From a virus: a stretch of DNA of 64,000 bases. This document shows, piece by piece, positions 39,001 to 48,476 of this stretch (positions are counted from its first letter, which is position 1; each line of letters begins with the position of its first letter). A model generated the notes under the pieces. The model did not search any database and had not been told where the DNA came from. It saw only the letters and a program-made list of their open reading frames with translations. The position numbers were made by a program, and so were the translations under genes. The stretch spans positions 104,267 to 168,266 of IMG/VR virus record IMGVR_UViG_3300040856_003274. One strand, 5' to 3'.

Positions 39001-40644
39001 CATAGTAGCTTTGAGGTGTCATATCCCTCAGGGTACGAGACTTCAGTGCCAGGTGATTATCTCTATCAAAAGTTTCAAACGGCACTAAGACCTATTCTAA
39101 ATGGGGGCTCGCATCACCCTGCTTCTGCAACTGTGAGTCACTATTTCGGCGCGACCTTTGAGTATCAAAGACGTATAGACAATGACCCTTTCGCAGATGC
39201 TCAAGCAGAAGGGATTGCTTTCTTTATAGCCGATGCTATCGCGCCAGGGGACTCAATGACTATAAAGTTTGGGCCAGGTGTGCTTTCGATACAGGCGGTA
39301 GCGGGGGCTCCTAACAGGGCAATAGGGGAGTTTCAGACGCATGGTGCAAACATTGAGCTGACGGCATTAGATGTAGTTGAAACCTTAGAGGTTTTGATCA
39401 CATTAAACTCCTACCCCTTAGAAGCTGTGAGAGGAACAGACTTTAAATTTAACTCCCTTTCTGTAGTAGCTCTTACCTCAACAGATCCTAGCGTTAAATT
39501 TCTTGTGAGTGTTGCAGGCACGCTTGTATTGGGAACGGGTAACTTTACAGATTACATTGCAGGTACTCCTAAAACTATCTACCACTTCGGCACTTATGCC
39601 GAAGCCGACTCTACGACTGCCTCGGTCACCAACCCTTCTTTTGCTTGGAAGAAAGATTGGACTCAAGCAGACCACGACTTAGCGGCTGGGACGACAGGCA
39701 TTGAGGTAGGTTACACCACTCCGCGCACTCAGTTGGTAGACTTTGCAGGGTCTATGGGTATTAACTTTATGTCTCGCATAGGTTTCTTAGCCAACGACTC
39801 CCACGTCGAGTTACCTTCTGACGAGCTTCAGGTTGCAGGATTACCTAACCTAAACCCGCACTCAACAGATATGGCGTGCGATCCGACTCTCCAAAGAGGT
39901 CGATTGATATACCCCACAGAAGACCTGTCGAGTGCTCGACCTATCCAAGGATTTGATTACCACAATGATCTCGGAGCTCAGCCTGATTACAGCAGTCGGA
40001 CAGGGCTCCATTCTTATGTGAGAGCTTTTGATGTCGGGTTTACCAACACCGTTGATTGGATAGATTACACCACACAGCAGACCTCAGATTACAGTCCGAC
40101 GTTTGCTCAGTGGTACATTGATAACATTAATGCCTCTGCTACCCTCGCAGACATTCCTAATGTTACGAGCCAGTTACCTCAAGAGCGCATCTTTAGGGTT
40201 TACGGTATCAGTTTAGCTGAGTTACCCGATTACGGGATTTTCTTCAAAGTCCCAGGTCAGACCGCGTGGTTGGACGCTACTTCCACTTTTACGGTCACCT
40301 CTGACAGTGATTTAATGTTTAATTTTATTAAGGATGCGAGCACTCAAAACGGTACAGCTTGTCTTGTTGACTCCGCAGAAGGAATAGAGGTCTTAGACCG
40401 CACCAACTTCCCTGTTAAGTATGTCGATCTTAAAGTGCTCTTACCTGGGCTCTTTATTAATCCTTACATCTTAAGAAGAGTTGGCGCTAAGATTAACTTT
40501 TGGGGAGAGACTCCTGTCCTAATGAAGATCGAGATTGACGAAAGCTCAAAAGCAACAAGTTATGTATTTGAGCAGACGACTTCATCAGTGCTCGACAACG
40601 TTGGTATCGTCGGTGTTAAAGTTTTGAATAAAACTACACTCTAA
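36019..40644 (+). CDS. Large tail fibre/adsorption protein
   Basis: 1,541 residues. The N-terminus is helical and structured (LHLSDSRAHDALEIIFNGTG) and is followed by a long beta-rich body with Gly/Ser/Thr/Asp-rich loops and a GGGGGEGLEGAY linker at about 155-167. A stretch near residues 1,075-1,170 (IAPGDSMTIKFGPGVLSIQA and, further on, SVAGTLVLGTGNF) resembles the small beta domains in other genes here. No signal peptide, protease or lyase motif is visible. Position between the two GKPxLDSELN paralogues suggests all three assemble together. The receptor is unknown. Confidence 0.6.
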   Translation: MAKNSNGVTITESVPASRAPNLGLNLHLSDSRAHDALEIIFNGTGTVAETLEQIIRDLYNVPEGIGSSDQTLQPDWGALKAGAVESNQYDYNSALFTDRLHYTDSLLGLTTKTGIPADNNFLEAIYPRYDISPTAVDSGTTDANFNLSDGSYTGGGGGEGLEGAYRITGGTDNLKTSGIYPNSLSHAVISGTVLPADKGVLALVSFFIAPNADDQKYSLVLPPNLEERCVSAILLGGGIATGDDGETGDNLFKSGEGFPGTKSGQYDLSEIHNGVDRLTSDAIEGGANEYAGLVRLFADPRSSDVESPIPILGATSVAFGGGDDNNFFRYRLPMLKDYEGLSDTPTDHKDRFFDKPALSLDSGVNFTFAGGYSNFADQDPLYTQLAKFRHRFEVSSDTVYVLFHFRTERAFESLVRDGNMPTSSDLYGVYTGVSSGSFEATLPSSRPFALPLAKDVKKLSSTLPNTVNQDMGYILKPVERANSASILPLIATYGNETYYSFWAQDGQANVMSLSGAKYIVSSSRLHPNDITGGAGDSEFKDYGNLSLVIEGSLNETSFYNFTFYDTVKTDWLNSRGQSPGFFSTGAFGLLGINNTPKRVSDLVSATETVDLPSSFDGSQIGVFKGDGEAHGSHLIVEQGSLLSHTAEPTDVNTTFTNYKHLYLSSDGGAPVISSDAKVKIGIHRHGDNVRVGEDTAIDLIELSHSDLPSFTVSQSLVFSGKFKINSEIDPAAINYDVDTHYGNFVVGLTSSSRVADYTKPMLRTNISPIAEEEVYTLGAPLPSLFSAEKDSEERFLDETYRLQSSLANDYGVQQGYQTLPFFLAIGQDLAERQSSLNSYAMSFNALTEEDPTFGRKPFYLPVRPFYYPADSEDPYSTYELLGLSYLLSQGSFEFKRPDAYPPVSYVTPGILDRVKVTLTYTDAKRLDPFYIHLGYDLDITANRLDSAGRVVEAYGELNGVESSTNHATEDGSNKYMGRMFKSFLDAFNGYLAVSHSSFEVSYPSGYETSVPGDYLYQKFQTALRPILNGGSHHPASATVSHYFGATFEYQRRIDNDPFADAQAEGIAFFIADAIAPGDSMTIKFGPGVLSIQAVAGAPNRAIGEFQTHGANIELTALDVVETLEVLITLNSYPLEAVRGTDFKFNSLSVVALTSTDPSVKFLVSVAGTLVLGTGNFTDYIAGTPKTIYHFGTYAEADSTTASVTNPSFAWKKDWTQADHDLAAGTTGIEVGYTTPRTQLVDFAGSMGINFMSRIGFLANDSHVELPSDELQVAGLPNLNPHSTDMACDPTLQRGRLIYPTEDLSSARPIQGFDYHNDLGAQPDYSSRTGLHSYVRAFDVGFTNTVDWIDYTTQQTSDYSPTFAQWYIDNINASATLADIPNVTSQLPQERIFRVYGISLAELPDYGIFFKVPGQTAWLDATSTFTVTSDSDLMFNFIKDASTQNGTACLVDSAEGIEVLDRTNFPVKYVDLKVLLPGLFINPYILRRVGAKINFWGETPVLMKIEIDESSKATSYVFEQTTSSVLDNVGIVGVKVLNKTTL

Positions 40645-40656
40645 GGAGAGTTTAAT

Positions 40657-41388
40657 ATGCAGATTGTCGTAGACGGTATAAGAAACTTTGGTCAGATCGT
40701 ACAAGCCTTTTCAACGAGGCAAGAGGTGGTCGTCAACGGTAAATACGTGATCGAAAGCCCTGAGGGTATCGAAACTGAGATTACGAGCGATAGTTATGTC
40801 TATCCCGTAGACGGAGGGGACTTAAAAAGCCTCATGATGGAGGAGCTTAGGGCTTCTTCAGGGCTCTCGTACAAGTATTTTAACCCTCTCTCCTCTAGCT
40901 CAGACCTTGACGTGGTAGACACTTCTTCTACCGCTCAGGTAGGTGTCTTTCCCGCGATTACCGAATATCAAACACGATGCCAGCAAAGCGAAACTCCGAA
41001 CAATACCAAGCTCTTGAAAGCGATTGATATTACTGCGTGGGGTGGTGCAATAGAGCGCGTCAATGGGGTACTCTTAACAAATGCTATAGACATCTCTGCT
41101 GATGTTCCTCTTGGCGCAGATGTATTCCTTCCTTATTGGGAGGCTCACACATTCGATCTGAGTCATGAGTCAGAGACGAATAATACACCCGTTGTTAAGA
41201 CCTACCAAAGATTAGAGCCTAGCGACCTTCAGGCTTATGCTTCGACGGACGGCGGGGCTTTTTGGCAAGAAATAACGCACCTCAGTGCTTTTACTGCGCC
41301 AGCCGCTAGCACCTCTATTCAATTTCTCTTTATTAACACGTCTACATCGAGAGACGTTTACTTAAACGCCTTCGGCTTCATGTACTAA
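40657..41388 (+). CDS. Small virion-associated protein in fibre cluster
   Basis: 243 residues, 12 bases after the 1,541-residue fibre gene. The N-terminal 55 residues are beta (MQIVVDGIRNFGQIVQAFS, then VVVNGKYVIESPEGIETEI). The C-terminal half looks like a single jelly-roll or carbohydrate-binding-like sandwich (WEAHTFDLSHESETNN, LSAFTAPAASTSIQFLFIN, RDVYLNAFGFMY). It could be a fibre tip, a receptor-binding head or a fibre chaperone; the small size and location behind a long fibre fit all three. There is no catalytic motif. Confidence 0.5.
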   Translation: MQIVVDGIRNFGQIVQAFSTRQEVVVNGKYVIESPEGIETEITSDSYVYPVDGGDLKSLMMEELRASSGLSYKYFNPLSSSSDLDVVDTSSTAQVGVFPAITEYQTRCQQSETPNNTKLLKAIDITAWGGAIERVNGVLLTNAIDISADVPLGADVFLPYWEAHTFDLSHESETNNTPVVKTYQRLEPSDLQAYASTDGGAFWQEITHLSAFTAPAASTSIQFLFINTSTSRDVYLNAFGFMY

Positions 41389-41405
41389 TAAAGGGTGCGC
41401 TTAAA

Positions 41406-44400
41406 ATGATAAACTTCGGCAGTGGTGTTAGCAGAGTCCTCGAAAACTTTAATCGACAGTTCAGTAATGTGATTTGGCAAGAGGGCAAGCCTCCTCTCGA
41501 CTCTGAGCTAAACTACATGGGTCAGGTGAGCTGGGATAATCTTACAAGCCACGTCAGGAGTAGCGCCCCATCGGGTTTCTTCTTAGATCCTACAAATACA
41601 AAAGCAGATTACACCACCAGTGCTCATTACAGTAATCTCTTCCTTTTAGGCCAAGAAGGTAGCCCCCTTACGGCTAATGTCAACGGCTGGATCATCCCTG
41701 TCTGCGGAACGGCAACTGATAACCTCCTAAACGCGATAAAGCTCAACCCCCCTCCTACAAGCGACTCTCGCATAGACTTCGTTTTCTTAGAAGCATGGCA
41801 GGCGCTTGTGTCTCCAAACCCTGACAGTGTAAATAAACCCAGCCAAGACCGTATCTACCGCTACGGTAATGTAGAGTACGGTGGAGATAACCTCACCGAT
41901 GACCTCACTGATCCTAGCGTTGCCTTTGAGACAACAAAGCGCGTCCAAGTCCAATACCGCCTACGCGTTTATGGGTTCGGTCAAGGCGGAGGCTCAGGAG
42001 TAGATTTGGGTGTTTACGTTGACGGACTCGATGACCCTAATATTAGGGCGCAGGGTACTGCTACGAGCGCAGGAGGTTTCACATTCAACAATATGGGCGA
42101 GGAGCTTGGGGATGCTTCGCTTTGGCGTGCAGGTGACGGCGACACCTCTAACGATCTCGGCACTGTAGACGGCTATTCTTACGCGATCCCTGTGTGCGCG
42201 ATTTTTAGACGTAATAGCTCTGCGTTCGTAGCAGTATCTACGAATGGTAGCCCTAACCATAACGGGGCGACTAACCGCAAGCCTAGCGTTTCTGAGTTAG
42301 CTGATCCGAGGACAGGCGCAGGTGAGCTTTATGAGGTGCGTACAATCTCATCTCTTGGTGTCGAGGACACAGGCGCTCTTCAAGTAGGTAGAGTCTCTAA
42401 TGGTGTTTTAGAGCAGTCCGTTGAAGGCACGTTCCTCGCAGACGACAACTTTTTCGACCTCTCAGACTCCCGCTTCCTTAAGATTAACGGTGAGATTATC
42501 GAGATTGATAATGTAGACACCTCAGTCACTCCTCCTACGGTAAACGTGATTAGCAGAGCGCGAGCGGCGACAATTTCTTCTCTCCATAACGGGGAGTCTG
42601 CGTTGGAGCTCTACAACACTCGGCCTGATGGTGTCTATTCTGATCAAATCACTGAGAGAGATATTCTTGATCTCAGACGAGGTGTGAGTTTACGCGGTTG
42701 GGATTACACCCAACTCCTCACACACAACTTGACTAGACTCTTGAAGAATAATCTCACCACTGCTTTCAAGACGAGCGGGTCAGGAGGCGGTACAGAGGGA
42801 GTGTACACGACTGAGGTGTCAGTCCTTGATAATGACTCTAATATTAACATTGAGGGCGCGGATATGCTCGACGGGGCAGATGGTATCCGCACCATCTTCT
42901 CTGATACCGCGCACTTCCAAAGCGATGTAACTCTACTGATCGACAATGACCCTAGCCTCAACGCAGGCGCGGTGTCGGGTCAATATGATACCAACACGGT
43001 TTGGGACATCGGCGCAGACTTCAAGCCTGACGGTTGGTGGAACAACATCAATCAGGGCGCTACACCTGGCTTCAAGAACGGTACACTCATTAACCTCTAC
43101 CTTGGAGGAGAGGACGGTACAGATGGAGCGCGTGGCACATTTAGAGACGGTTCTACCAAAGAGGTGCGTTTTGTAGCGCCTTGGGAGATGGAGAAAGAAA
43201 TCGGACTCTCTCACCCTTTTAAGATCAAGTTTACCTCTGTGGAGTCTACCACCGTAAACAACGTCGAGGGCTCTTCCTATAACGGCTATCTCTACCCTCT
43301 AGCTAAGTACAACTTTGAGTACCCTTTCATTGTCCTCGGCGGGCTTGTCCATAACACTTTGCGAGGTAACGTGGCTTCGGCCTCGTTGACAAACATCCAT
43401 TTAGACCCTCAAACAGGTAGGTTCTCAGTTGATCTCGGTATTGATTTCGACTCTATCCGCGACTTACCTATATTAGGAGGCCGTCAGACTCTCTTTGAGG
43501 CACTCACAAGAAAAGGTGAAGACCTTTCAGGACTAGGCTCGATCTTGTATTTAGTCTTGAAAGGAGACGACGCGGCTGAGGACAATAACGGGGTATTCCG
43601 TATAGTAGGGCTAAGCAACTTTGTTGAGACATACTCTGTGGGCAACACCTTTGCTGAACTAATCCCGCTCTCAACCAACTTCAACTTAAATACAGGGTTC
43701 TCTCCGCTGACAGGTAAGACGCTTACTTTTGAGATCAGAAGCCAATACCTAGGGTTTGATGACGGTGGTGGCTTCAACAGTGGGATTGGTTCAGTGGTCA
43801 TCGGACTGACTGACATTAATGATAAACTCAGTAGGACTTGGTTTACAGACGATAAGATTAGTGGCGGTAACTCTGACCCTTTGACGACTTTCCCTATTAA
43901 CTCAAAGATCGAGCTCACCACCACGCTCATGTACGCGCAGGCGCGTGCGGGCATGGCGCGTAGGCCGAAAGACATATTCGCAGTTAATGTTAAAAATGGA
44001 GGCACAGGGTTTATAAGAAACGTGGCTTCAGACATTGACAGCAGTTTCTCTACCAACGCGCCTGCGCCCACTAACGAACGAGTTTACAGTGCTCATGGTG
44101 TACAGACATGGAACGCCCTGCCCTCATTAGGTCTTGAGACAGTGAGAGCCCCTTCAATGGGCGGTGAGGTATTTGGTTTCACTGAGCAGAGTCGAGACTC
44201 AGAGCTTTTCGTAGATAAGGGTAGTAAGACGATTGTCTTTAAACCTCTCCAAAGAAAGCTCATGAGCTTGAAGGCGCTCTCTTATGATGCTGTGCTCTCT
44301 ACAGCGAGTCTCATAGGTGATCTTAACTATCCTAACGGCAACCCTAAAGACCCTAAGGGTATGTTCACTAACTTGAAGACAATGGGTGTGGATGTTCCTT

Positions 44401-46805
44401 CAGTGTGTATGCCTAAGTTTGGTAGGCAAGACATACCTCTCCACCAGCGCACAGGCGACACAGACCCCGTGTTAGGCGGGCTACACCACCTGTTTTCAGA
44501 TAACACTGACCCTGCTAACGTGGTGTTTAATCTTATTGGCGGAGAGCCTAATGTTGCAGGAGGCGGTAATCTTGTACAACCTATCCTGTTTATTACCAGC
44601 CCTAACTCAGGTCTTTCTTATGGAGAAGCTGGCACAACAGGCGGGCCAGCCCATCCCTGTATTCAAGCACGTAGTTTCTCCTCTTCAAGTGTCCGATCTT
44701 CAGATGTTGGCATCGGGTTAAAGGGTATAGAGCTTCCTCCTCACTATGGGATAGCGAGGCTCTATGGTATTTATGAGCGTTCTGAATACGAGTCTAAGAT
44801 TGGCGACAATACGATTGGCGCATTTGAAGCAGACCGCATCACTCCCAAGACCAACGGCGCTAACGGTGTTGTAAGAAACTTGCTCCGTCTCGATGCTGAC
44901 AAGCAGACACTGTTCATCAAACAGGGCGGGGCTGAAGACTACACAAAAAATGCTGACGACCACACTTATATTATCCCTGCTAATGTAATCGACCATACGA
45001 GAGCTGTAAACTACGACTCCTCAGCCCCTAACTTTGAGGATTACGAGTATGTCGTTGAGTGTGTAGTGTTTGGCTTTGCTCGCGGGTTTATCAACAAGAA
45101 TAACCTTATCCTCGCCCGTAATGTTAACGGCGCAGGAGTGCAAATCCTAGACGTTGATCAGAACGACGCTGTAGACAGCACGCTGATTAATAACACCTTA
45201 GAGTTTGTAAACGTGCCGATGGCTATCCACGCTCCAGCCCCTAACGGGACACAGACGTATGTAGGCTATTCAAGACTTGTTTACCAAGGCGATCCTTACT
45301 TTACTTCAGGGATCACTACGGCACAAAAGAGAGACTTCCCCGTCAAGTACGGCAGACTCAGTGAAGAAAACCACGACTCTCTTAACATCCCTCTAACTCA
45401 GTTTAACGCTGACGGAAGCGATAAGATAGAGACACCTAACCTTAGGGCTTTGAGAGTCCTCGCTTCTGCTGACTTCTACACTACGCTAGGCACAGGCAAA
45501 GTCGGAGGTTCTTTCTACGAGGGTACTGTGCTCGACTGCGCACACAACGTCGGCTCTGCTTATGAGGGCTCGATGACCTCGATGAACGTGTTTAGCCAAA
45601 CGGAGGGCTCTGCTACAGACCTCAAGCCTGCGATAGCGATTAGCTTTGGTGGATTCTTTACAGGTCTACAGCTTTACTTACAGGCTGACCCTGCTAACCG
45701 CATTAATCTTGTGTTTACGGTAGGTTCTCAGACGATGACGGTGATCTTGTCCGAAGACACTATCTTGGATGGTAATCTCGGAGGGTCGGCTCTTGACGAA
45801 GCGTATGCGTGCTCAGTCTTAGCTACTAGGATTAACATTCAGCGCGTAACCGAAGGTTTCCCTGTCCAAGCCGTCGCGCTTGGTAACATTATAAAAGTCA
45901 CCTCAGAAGTTAGAGGTATGTCTGTCTCTTTTGACGTTAAGAGAGCAGCGGATCAGTCAAACGTGCTACCTCTTAGACTACTAGACCCGTTCACTTTTAG
46001 CACTCTAGCTCCACCGACCTTTGGCATTCTTAGAGGAATAGGTGATCTGCTCTCTGCAAGCATTTACCTGACGACCAGCTACGACTTTATCGAACCGAGG
46101 GTTGCGCTTAACGGAGGTAACGGAAACAGCACTCTTTCATTAAGCGGTTGCACTGAGCAGTTGCCGTTAGGTGCGCTTATCTTTGACTCAGATTTCTTAT
46201 CCGAAGACCCTGTTCAAAACGGCGCATCGTCGCTTGTAATAGAGCCCTCTCTCACTAAGTCCGTGTTCGCTAACACACCTCTTACGGGGACAGGCGATGA
46301 GTATACCTCTTTCTTAGGCGAGTCGGGTACAGTGATCGGTATGTGTGATGGTGCAGAGAACCAATACTCTGAGTTGTCTACAGTGTACCGTACCCACCGT
46401 GGAGGGTCAGCGTTCCTGTTGTCAGGCGAAAACCCAGGTGGCCCTATTTCTTGGTCTGCGGGCAACTTCCCTTCTTCCGCGAGCCCTATCCTTAAAGGTA
46501 AGATTATCGCAGGGAAGGCGCTCTTGGTACAAAACTATAAAGAGACTGCGTTTGCCTCAGATCACCCGGGCTCTGAGAGAAGCTACGGAGGCGAGCTCCA
46601 GCTCGTAATCTTAACAGGGGCGGTATTCGGAGGTGCTAATGTTAAGACTGACGGACTTAATCTTAACGGTGTAATCTCCCCTTCAGGGTTCGGTGAGGGC
46701 TTCTCAAGCGCCGAAAGGTATAGAATTCAGGGGCTCCCCATGCTCAAGCAGACTGACGATGAGCAGAAGTATCTAAACACAAAGCCCGCTCCATATTTGC
46801 CCTAA
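41406..46805 (+). CDS. Very large tail adsorption protein with GKPxLDSELN motif (paralogue B)
   Basis: 1,799 residues, the largest complete gene in the window. The N-terminal 330 residues match the 1,165-residue paralogue (GKPPLDSELN at 27-36, FVFLEAWQAL at 125-134, YRYGNVEYGG at 151-160, VDGYSYAIPVCAIFRRN near 255) without its inserted domain. The rest is beta-rich, Gly/Asn/Asp-loop-rich and unrelated to known enzymes. Near residues 1,415-1,500 a small beta domain reappears (RINLVFTVGSQTMTVILSED). It closes the structural operon; the next gene, a helicase, has its own inverted-repeat region and strong Shine-Dalgarno, so the late/early boundary is here. Confidence 0.65.
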   Translation: MINFGSGVSRVLENFNRQFSNVIWQEGKPPLDSELNYMGQVSWDNLTSHVRSSAPSGFFLDPTNTKADYTTSAHYSNLFLLGQEGSPLTANVNGWIIPVCGTATDNLLNAIKLNPPPTSDSRIDFVFLEAWQALVSPNPDSVNKPSQDRIYRYGNVEYGGDNLTDDLTDPSVAFETTKRVQVQYRLRVYGFGQGGGSGVDLGVYVDGLDDPNIRAQGTATSAGGFTFNNMGEELGDASLWRAGDGDTSNDLGTVDGYSYAIPVCAIFRRNSSAFVAVSTNGSPNHNGATNRKPSVSELADPRTGAGELYEVRTISSLGVEDTGALQVGRVSNGVLEQSVEGTFLADDNFFDLSDSRFLKINGEIIEIDNVDTSVTPPTVNVISRARAATISSLHNGESALELYNTRPDGVYSDQITERDILDLRRGVSLRGWDYTQLLTHNLTRLLKNNLTTAFKTSGSGGGTEGVYTTEVSVLDNDSNINIEGADMLDGADGIRTIFSDTAHFQSDVTLLIDNDPSLNAGAVSGQYDTNTVWDIGADFKPDGWWNNINQGATPGFKNGTLINLYLGGEDGTDGARGTFRDGSTKEVRFVAPWEMEKEIGLSHPFKIKFTSVESTTVNNVEGSSYNGYLYPLAKYNFEYPFIVLGGLVHNTLRGNVASASLTNIHLDPQTGRFSVDLGIDFDSIRDLPILGGRQTLFEALTRKGEDLSGLGSILYLVLKGDDAAEDNNGVFRIVGLSNFVETYSVGNTFAELIPLSTNFNLNTGFSPLTGKTLTFEIRSQYLGFDDGGGFNSGIGSVVIGLTDINDKLSRTWFTDDKISGGNSDPLTTFPINSKIELTTTLMYAQARAGMARRPKDIFAVNVKNGGTGFIRNVASDIDSSFSTNAPAPTNERVYSAHGVQTWNALPSLGLETVRAPSMGGEVFGFTEQSRDSELFVDKGSKTIVFKPLQRKLMSLKALSYDAVLSTASLIGDLNYPNGNPKDPKGMFTNLKTMGVDVPSVCMPKFGRQDIPLHQRTGDTDPVLGGLHHLFSDNTDPANVVFNLIGGEPNVAGGGNLVQPILFITSPNSGLSYGEAGTTGGPAHPCIQARSFSSSSVRSSDVGIGLKGIELPPHYGIARLYGIYERSEYESKIGDNTIGAFEADRITPKTNGANGVVRNLLRLDADKQTLFIKQGGAEDYTKNADDHTYIIPANVIDHTRAVNYDSSAPNFEDYEYVVECVVFGFARGFINKNNLILARNVNGAGVQILDVDQNDAVDSTLINNTLEFVNVPMAIHAPAPNGTQTYVGYSRLVYQGDPYFTSGITTAQKRDFPVKYGRLSEENHDSLNIPLTQFNADGSDKIETPNLRALRVLASADFYTTLGTGKVGGSFYEGTVLDCAHNVGSAYEGSMTSMNVFSQTEGSATDLKPAIAISFGGFFTGLQLYLQADPANRINLVFTVGSQTMTVILSEDTILDGNLGGSALDEAYACSVLATRINIQRVTEGFPVQAVALGNIIKVTSEVRGMSVSFDVKRAADQSNVLPLRLLDPFTFSTLAPPTFGILRGIGDLLSASIYLTTSYDFIEPRVALNGGNGNSTLSLSGCTEQLPLGALIFDSDFLSEDPVQNGASSLVIEPSLTKSVFANTPLTGTGDEYTSFLGESGTVIGMCDGAENQYSELSTVYRTHRGGSAFLLSGENPGGPISWSAGNFPSSASPILKGKIIAGKALLVQNYKETAFASDHPGSERSYGGELQLVILTGAVFGGANVKTDGLNLNGVISPSGFGEGFSSAERYRIQGLPMLKQTDDEQKYLNTKPAPYLP

Positions 46806-46815
46806 TCTTTGAGAG

Positions 46816-46844
46816 ATAGTGTATAGGTATAGCCCTATAACACT
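46816..46844 (+). promoter_or_regulatory. Inverted repeat with ATAGTGTATA motif before SNF2 gene
   Basis: AGTGTATAGG (46818-46827) and CCTATAACACT (46834-46844) form an inverted repeat with one bulged A and a six-base centre. The left arm contains ATAGTGTATA (46816-46825), which recurs exactly at 48631-48640 before the next transcription-like gap. It is 41 bases from the helicase ATG. The TATA-rich centre could also serve as a -10 box. It is a candidate operator or promoter for the early/replication genes. Confidence 0.5.
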
Positions 46845-46865
46845 TAACCTCAAGGAGGAGTCGGC

Positions 46866-48476
46866 ATGGCGACTGTAGATGAACATCTATTGCCAACGTA
46901 TGAGAAGCTGAAGAAAATCAGAGAACGTAAAGACCTTAAGAGCCGAAAGCCCGCTTACCTAAGAGACAAGCTGATCTTAGCAAACGGCACTGAGGTAGAC
47001 TTTAATTTACGCTACTATCAAGTACAGGGAGTGCTCCACCTTGTAGCGATGAACCGTTTTCTTCTCGGTGACGATACGGGTCTTGGTAAGACCGCTCAAT
47101 CTATCGCGAGCCTCTGTTTCGTATGGGAGAAGAAGCCTGACACTAAAGTGATTATCCTCACTAATAAGTCTGCTGTGGAGCAGTGGGTAGGTGAGTTTGA
47201 GAAGTTTACGACAGGCATCACAGCGTTCTCTTGTAAGGGTACTCCTAAGAAGCGAGCAAAGGCGCGTGAGCAGTTTTTCAACACAGAAGGCCCTGTGGCT
47301 ATGGTTATGGGCTATCGGAGCGCCATAGGCGATTTTGAGCACTATCAAGACCTGCATGACCACATCATGGTTTTCGATGAGGCGACCGCTTTCAAAAACC
47401 CCTCTACTCAATGCCACCAAGTCTGTGCTCATTTGTCTAAGAACGCGAGCAGGGCATGGGCGCTCACAGCTACCCTAATCAAAAACAACCTTATCGAGGG
47501 TTGGGGTATCTACAAGGTGCTTGTGCCTAATCTATTTGGGAACAAAAACAACTTCCTAAACCACTACTGTATCACTCGTATGCAGAGCCTGCCTGGGTCT
47601 AGGAGACAAATACCTGTCATCGTCGGGTATCGCCCCAAAGACATTCAAGAGTTTAGGGAGAAGATCGACCCCTATTTCTTAGGTCGCCCTAAGTTTGAGG
47701 TCGCATCAGAGCTCCCACCGCTCACTAAGCGCACGATTAAGTGCGGTATGTCTAAGATACAGCAAGAGAAGTACAAAGAGGCTCTAACAGGCATCCTCGA
47801 AGTCGGTAGGGGTGATGAGGCAGAAGAGAAAGAGGTCACAAAGCTCACCGCAGTGACATACTGTCAAGTGATCGCAAACCACCCTGAGTTGATTGACGTG
47901 GATGGGAAGTCGGAAAAGCTCGATACGCTTGTAGAGCTTCTCTGTGAGGGGGATTTTGCAGGCGAAAAGGTTATTGTATTCTCTAGGTTTAGGAAGATGG
48001 TTGATATCATCGAGAGGACATTAGAGAAGAAAAGGGTTAAGACTTGCCGTATTACAGGCGCTGAGTCTGAAGAGGGTCGCGCTAACTCTCAGAAGCTCTT
48101 CCAAAACGTAGACTCTGGAGTTGACGTAATCTTAATCACATCAGCCGCCGCAGAAGCTGTAAACCTGCAAGCGGCTAGAGCGATTGTTTTTTACGATACG
48201 CCTTGGAGCGCAGGTGATTACTTACAGCTCTTGGGGCGCATGATCCGTATTGGATCAACCCAAGACCGCTGTTTCGCTATCCACTTGGTGTGTCGTAACA
48301 CGATTGACGTGAGGGTCATGCAAGTGCTCAACACCAAGATGGGGCTTGTAGAGAGCGTCTTAGGTAAGCGTATAAAGGGTGACGATGATGAGGAGGTGAA
48401 GCAAAATGAGATCATCGAGACGAGCAGTGAGCTTAACGACTTGTTCGATGCTCTGACAGAAGATGCTCTCAAATGA
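46866..48476 (+). CDS. SNF2-family DNA helicase/translocase
   Basis: 536 residues with a full helicase set: motif I GDDTGLGKT (68-76), motif Ia TNKSAVEQW, motif II DEAT (171-174, where DEAH or DEAD is usual), motif III LTAT (200-203), motif V ITSAAAEAVNLQAA (about 424-437) and motif VI QLLGRMIRIGSTQ (454-466) with both arginines. The enzyme should be an ATP-driven double-strand DNA translocase, as in RapA/UvsW-like phage proteins that remodel forks or recombination intermediates. Shine-Dalgarno CAAGGAGG is strong. It leads the replication region. The C-terminus is short, acidic and helical, with no extra nuclease domain. Confidence 0.9.
   Translation: MATVDEHLLPTYEKLKKIRERKDLKSRKPAYLRDKLILANGTEVDFNLRYYQVQGVLHLVAMNRFLLGDDTGLGKTAQSIASLCFVWEKKPDTKVIILTNKSAVEQWVGEFEKFTTGITAFSCKGTPKKRAKAREQFFNTEGPVAMVMGYRSAIGDFEHYQDLHDHIMVFDEATAFKNPSTQCHQVCAHLSKNASRAWALTATLIKNNLIEGWGIYKVLVPNLFGNKNNFLNHYCITRMQSLPGSRRQIPVIVGYRPKDIQEFREKIDPYFLGRPKFEVASELPPLTKRTIKCGMSKIQQEKYKEALTGILEVGRGDEAEEKEVTKLTAVTYCQVIANHPELIDVDGKSEKLDTLVELLCEGDFAGEKVIVFSRFRKMVDIIERTLEKKRVKTCRITGAESEEGRANSQKLFQNVDSGVDVILITSAAAEAVNLQAARAIVFYDTPWSAGDYLQLLGRMIRIGSTQDRCFAIHLVCRNTIDVRVMQVLNTKMGLVESVLGKRIKGDDDEEVKQNEIIETSSELNDLFDALTEDALK

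Noticed and set aside
47695-47715. EVAS tetrapeptide in the SNF2 helicase as another processing tag
   Set aside because: It is a single occurrence within the helicase domain, without Lys/Arg or the module context, so probably chance.
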